A stretch of 64,000 nucleotides of DNA, taken from NCBI GenBank assembly GCA_023229765.1, contig JALNYO010000016.1, positions 1-64,000 of the forward strand. The letters are read 5' to 3'. Positions 61,427 through 64,000 of this stretch are shown here, piece by piece. The translations under genes were made by a program, and so were the position numbers. Each line of letters opens with the position of its first letter. The first letter of the stretch is position 1. The stretch is from Syntrophales bacterium. GTDB lineage: Bacteria > Desulfobacterota > Syntrophia > Syntrophales > UBA5619. The notes under the pieces are model-generated. The model saw nothing but the letters and a program-made list of their open reading frames with translations, was not told the origin of the DNA and made no database searches.

Positions 61427-63346
61427 CTAACGGATTTTTGCACCGACTGCCGGATTTTTGTCGAAGCCCACCAGGGTGAGTCCGCCTTCCGCCGCGTCCG
61501 TTGCCAGAAGCATCCCGTGCGATTCCACCCCCATCAGTTTCGCCGGTTTCAGATTGGCGACGACGATGATGGTTTTGCCGACGAGTTCTTCCGGCTGGTA
61601 ATCCTTGCCCATGCCCGCGACGATCTGCCTCTCGCCGTCGATTTCCACAATCAGCCGGATGAGCTTGTTGGATTTCGGGACGGCCTCCGCCTTGAGCACC
61701 TTGGCCGTCCGCAGATCAATTTTTTCGAACTCCTCATAGGTGATTTCCGGTTTGATGGCCGGCGGCGCGGCTTTGGTTTTGACAGGGGCGACTTCCTGTT
61801 TTGCCGCTGCGGTCTTGATTTCCACCCGGGGAAAGAGGGCGCCTCCCGGTTTAAGCAGGTTACCGGCTTTAAGGCCGCCCCAGCTCCGGATTGTTGCAAA
61901 ATTTTCGGTGGCAGGCTCGGCAATGCCAAGCTGTTCCATGATCCGGGTTGCCGAACCGGGCATGAACGGGGAAACAAGGACAGCGACTATTCTCAGCGAT
62001 TCCAGCAGGTTGTAGATGATGGTCTCCAGCCGTTTTTGCAGCGCCGGCTCCTTGGCCATCACCCAGGGCTCCTGCTCGACGATGTATTTGTTGGCGACGC
62101 CGATGAATTCCCAGATGGCGATCAGCGCCTTATGGAAGCTAAGTTCGGAGAAGCAGATATCCATATTTTCGATTGTGTGCAGGGCCGTTTCCCGCAAAAG
62201 AACGTCCTGGGCCGCTTCTTCCGTGGCAGGCGGGACTTCTCCATTCGTGTATTTTACCGCCATCGTCAGAGTCCGGCTGACGAGGTTTCCCAGGTCGTTG
62301 GCCAGATCGGAGTTGATCCGCCCGACTAAGGCCTCCTCGCTGAAGCTTGAGTCCAGCCCGAAGACCATGTCGCGAAGCAGAAAATAGCGGAATTGATCGA
62401 GACCGTACTTGTCCTTCAAATCTAGGGGCTTGACGACGTTCCCCACGCTTTTGGACATCTTGCCGCTGTCCACGTTCCAGTAGCCGTGCACGTTCAGATG
62501 ACTGTAAGGCTCGATCCCGGCGGCCTTCAGCATGGTCGGCCAGTAAATTCCGTGGGGTTTGAGAATGTCTTTCGCGATCAGATGCTCCGCCACCGGCCAG
62601 AATTCGCGAAACTTTTCGCCGGCCGGGTAGCCCAGCGACGTTACGTAGTTGATCAGCGCGTCGTACCAGACGTAGGTTACGTAGTTTTCATCAAAGGGGA
62701 GCGTGATCCCCCAGGTGAGGCGGCTTTTCGGCCGGGAGATGCAAAGGTCCTCCAACGGGTCGCGCAGAAAGGCAAGCACTTCGTTCTTGTAGCGCTCCGG
62801 GCGGATAAAGTCGGGGTGCGTCTCAATGTGGCGGATCAGCCATTCCTGATAATTGCCCATCCGGAAGAAATAGTTGCTTTCCTTGCGCACTTCGGGGGCT
62901 GTCTGGTGGTCCGGGCATTTTCCGTTCACCAGTTCCGTTTCCCGGTAGAAGCGCTCGCAGCCGACGCAATACAGCCCCTCGTACTCGCCGAAATAGATGT
63001 CGCCCGCCGCATGCACCTTCTGCAGAATCGCCTGGACTGTCCGGATGTGGTTTGGGTCGGTCGTTCTTATGAAATAGTCGTTTGTTATATCCATAAGCGG
63101 CCAGAGGGAGCTGAACTGGGCGCTGATCCGGTCGGCGTATTCCTTGGGGGTAATCCCCGCCTCTTTTGCCGCCTCCGCAATCTTGTCGCCATGTTCGTCG
63201 GTGCCGGTTGTAAAGAAGGTGCGGACGCCCCGGAGGCGGTGGTAGCGGGCCATGACATCGGCGACAACGGTGGTGTAGGCGTGCCCGATGTGGGGCGAGG
63301 CGTTTACATAGTAGATCGGCGTGGTGATGTAAAAGGCGCTTTTCAT
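61427..63346 (-). CDS. metG: Methionine-tRNA ligase
   Basis: 639 residues. HIGH motif PHIGHAYTT, a zinc knuckle CVGCERFYRETELVNGKCP, KMSKS in SGKMSKSVGN, and a C-terminal EMAPII-like tRNA-binding domain (~535-639, IDLRTAKVLKAEAVPKSNKL). Start chosen at 63346 with AGGAAGGA upstream, nine codons inside the open frame. Confidence 0.96.
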   Translation of the reverse strand: MKSAFYITTPIYYVNASPHIGHAYTTVVADVMARYHRLRGVRTFFTTGTDEHGDKIAEAAKEAGITPKEYADRISAQFSSLWPLMDITNDYFIRTTDPNHIRTVQAILQKVHAAGDIYFGEYEGLYCVGCERFYRETELVNGKCPDHQTAPEVRKESNYFFRMGNYQEWLIRHIETHPDFIRPERYKNEVLAFLRDPLEDLCISRPKSRLTWGITLPFDENYVTYVWYDALINYVTSLGYPAGEKFREFWPVAEHLIAKDILKPHGIYWPTMLKAAGIEPYSHLNVHGYWNVDSGKMSKSVGNVVKPLDLKDKYGLDQFRYFLLRDMVFGLDSSFSEEALVGRINSDLANDLGNLVSRTLTMAVKYTNGEVPPATEEAAQDVLLRETALHTIENMDICFSELSFHKALIAIWEFIGVANKYIVEQEPWVMAKEPALQKRLETIIYNLLESLRIVAVLVSPFMPGSATRIMEQLGIAEPATENFATIRSWGGLKAGNLLKPGGALFPRVEIKTAAAKQEVAPVKTKAAPPAIKPEITYEEFEKIDLRTAKVLKAEAVPKSNKLIRLIVEIDGERQIVAGMGKDYQPEELVGKTIIVVANLKPAKLMGVESHGMLLATDAAEGGLTLVGFDKNPAVGAKIR

Positions 63347-63369
63347 AAATTCCTTCCTGAATTCATCTT

Positions 63370-64000
63370 TCATACAATAATCTTGACATCATGGGCCTTG
63401 TAAGTCATTTCTTTTCGGTCTTCCAGCATAACGACGACCTCTGACCGCAGGATATTCTGGCGGATTACCTTGCCCTGGCCATCGGCCGTCTGGACCATCT
63501 TTCCGGGTTTCGGCATCTCTTTTTTCAGACCGACGTAAGCGTCGTATTCGAATGCCAGGCAGCACATCAGCCGTCCGCAGAGGCCGGAGATTTTTTCGGG
63601 GTTGAGGGACATGTTCTGCTCTTTTGCCATCTTGACCGAAACACGGTCCATGTTGTGCAGGAAGCTCCCGCAACACACCTCCCGGCCGCAGATCCCCAGA
63701 CCTTTTACGATCTTTGTCTCCTGCCGGGCGCCGATCTGTTTCAGCTCAATGCGGGTCCGGAATTTCTGCAGCAGATCCTTGACCAGATCCCGAAAATCGA
63801 CCCGGCTTTCCGAGGCGAACGAGAAGACCATTTTGCTTTTGTCGAAGAGGCATTCCACCTCCACGAGCTTCATGGGGAGCCTCTTCTCGGAGATTCTGCC
63901 GGCGCAGTACCTCATGGCCTCTTTTTCCAACTTGCTGTTTTCCGCTCTTATTTGCAAATCTTCATCGGTTGCCGAACGCAGCACCTTTTTCAGATTATTC
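63370..64000 (-). CDS. PSP1-domain protein (5' end beyond window)
   Basis: At least 210 residues; the frame is still open at the window edge. PSP1/RicT domain with KVLRSATDED, VDFRDLVKDLLQKFRTRIELKQIGAR, CGREVCCGSFL, LCGRLMCCLAFEYD. The cysteine groups may hold an iron-sulfur cluster, as in B. subtilis RicT (YaaT). In deltaproteobacteria the gene commonly precedes metG, as here. It ends 23 bases before metG. Confidence 0.88.
   Translation of the reverse strand, partial: NNLKKVLRSATDEDLQIRAENSKLEKEAMRYCAGRISEKRLPMKLVEVECLFDKSKMVFSFASESRVDFRDLVKDLLQKFRTRIELKQIGARQETKIVKGLGICGREVCCGSFLHNMDRVSVKMAKEQNMSLNPEKISGLCGRLMCCLAFEYDAYVGLKKEMPKPGKMVQTADGQGKVIRQNILRSEVVVMLEDRKEMTYKAHDVKIIV

Noticed and set aside
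61517..62329. Long plus-strand frames opposite metG
   Set aside because: Shadows of the methionyl-tRNA synthetase gene, without motifs or ribosome-binding sites.

Overview
The window is chromosomal DNA of moderate-to-high GC content, with about 60 genes and no rRNA, tRNA, CRISPR array or prophage that I can see. The gene content points to an anaerobic or microaerophilic deltaproteobacterium of the Desulfobacterota, most like the Syntrophia/Syntrophobacterales. This is inference, not a database match. Supporting signs are an ADP-forming acyl-CoA synthetase, a 2-hydroxyacyl-CoA-dehydratase-type activase, a methylmalonyl-CoA carboxyltransferase with its epimerase, a TRAP transporter, multihaem cytochromes, two NtrC-type sigma-54 regulators and a DUF116 protein.

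Layout. 1-4.2 kb (minus): ADP-forming acyl-CoA synthetase (cut by the window edge), cupin, BaiN-like flavoprotein, DUF116. 4.4-6.4 kb (plus): lipid kinase and two small exported proteins. 6.6-12.9 kb: a histidine kinase converges on a minus-strand GAF / gap / sigma-54 regulator operon, followed by an MBL hydrolase and a BcrAD-type activase. 13-18.6 kb: J-domain protein, small membrane protein, Cache-PAS-GGDEF cyclase, prfC. 19.2-25.4 kb (plus): cupin, HAD-like protein, pyrF, rfbA, then a haem-motif histidine kinase overlapping a sigma-54 response regulator. 25.7-34.9 kb: MOSC, stand-alone receiver, broken split-Soret-like cytochrome, thioesterase, rfbC, a SigZ-like sigma factor with arsM, hydrolases, murI, aroQ, an alcohol dehydrogenase. 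35-45.4 kb (minus): acyl-CoA ligase, TRAP dctPQM with a two-component system upstream, methylmalonyl-CoA carboxyltransferase and epimerase. 45.9-46.7 kb: two Hsp20 genes. 46.8-52.7 kb (minus): a probable extracellular electron transfer locus (decahaem OmcA/MtrC-like surface cytochrome, porin, pentahaem cytochrome, octahaem-like lipoprotein with alternating CXXCH and CX4CH motifs, accessory lipoprotein). 53-57 kb: STN-like and SurA-like proteins, a BrnA-like antitoxin coupled to a DUF4143 ATPase, a RelB/RelE-type pair. 56.9-60.3 kb (plus): the N-degron operon clpS-clpA-aat. 60.5-64 kb: fbp, metG and a PSP1-domain protein that runs off the edge.

Two signals stand out. First, the decahaem gene has a close match to a sigma-54 promoter and, about 115 bp upstream of the expected start of transcription, a long interrupted palindrome that looks like an activator site. 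The window itself carries a sigma-54 regulator paired with a kinase whose sensor domain has a CXXCH haem motif. Second, seven copies of a roughly 80-175 bp MITE with 16-bp terminal inverted repeats are scattered between genes, six of them with exact 4-bp target duplications. A separate 21-bp micro-sequence is inserted inside several of these copies and also occurs alone, once supplying the stop codon of aat.
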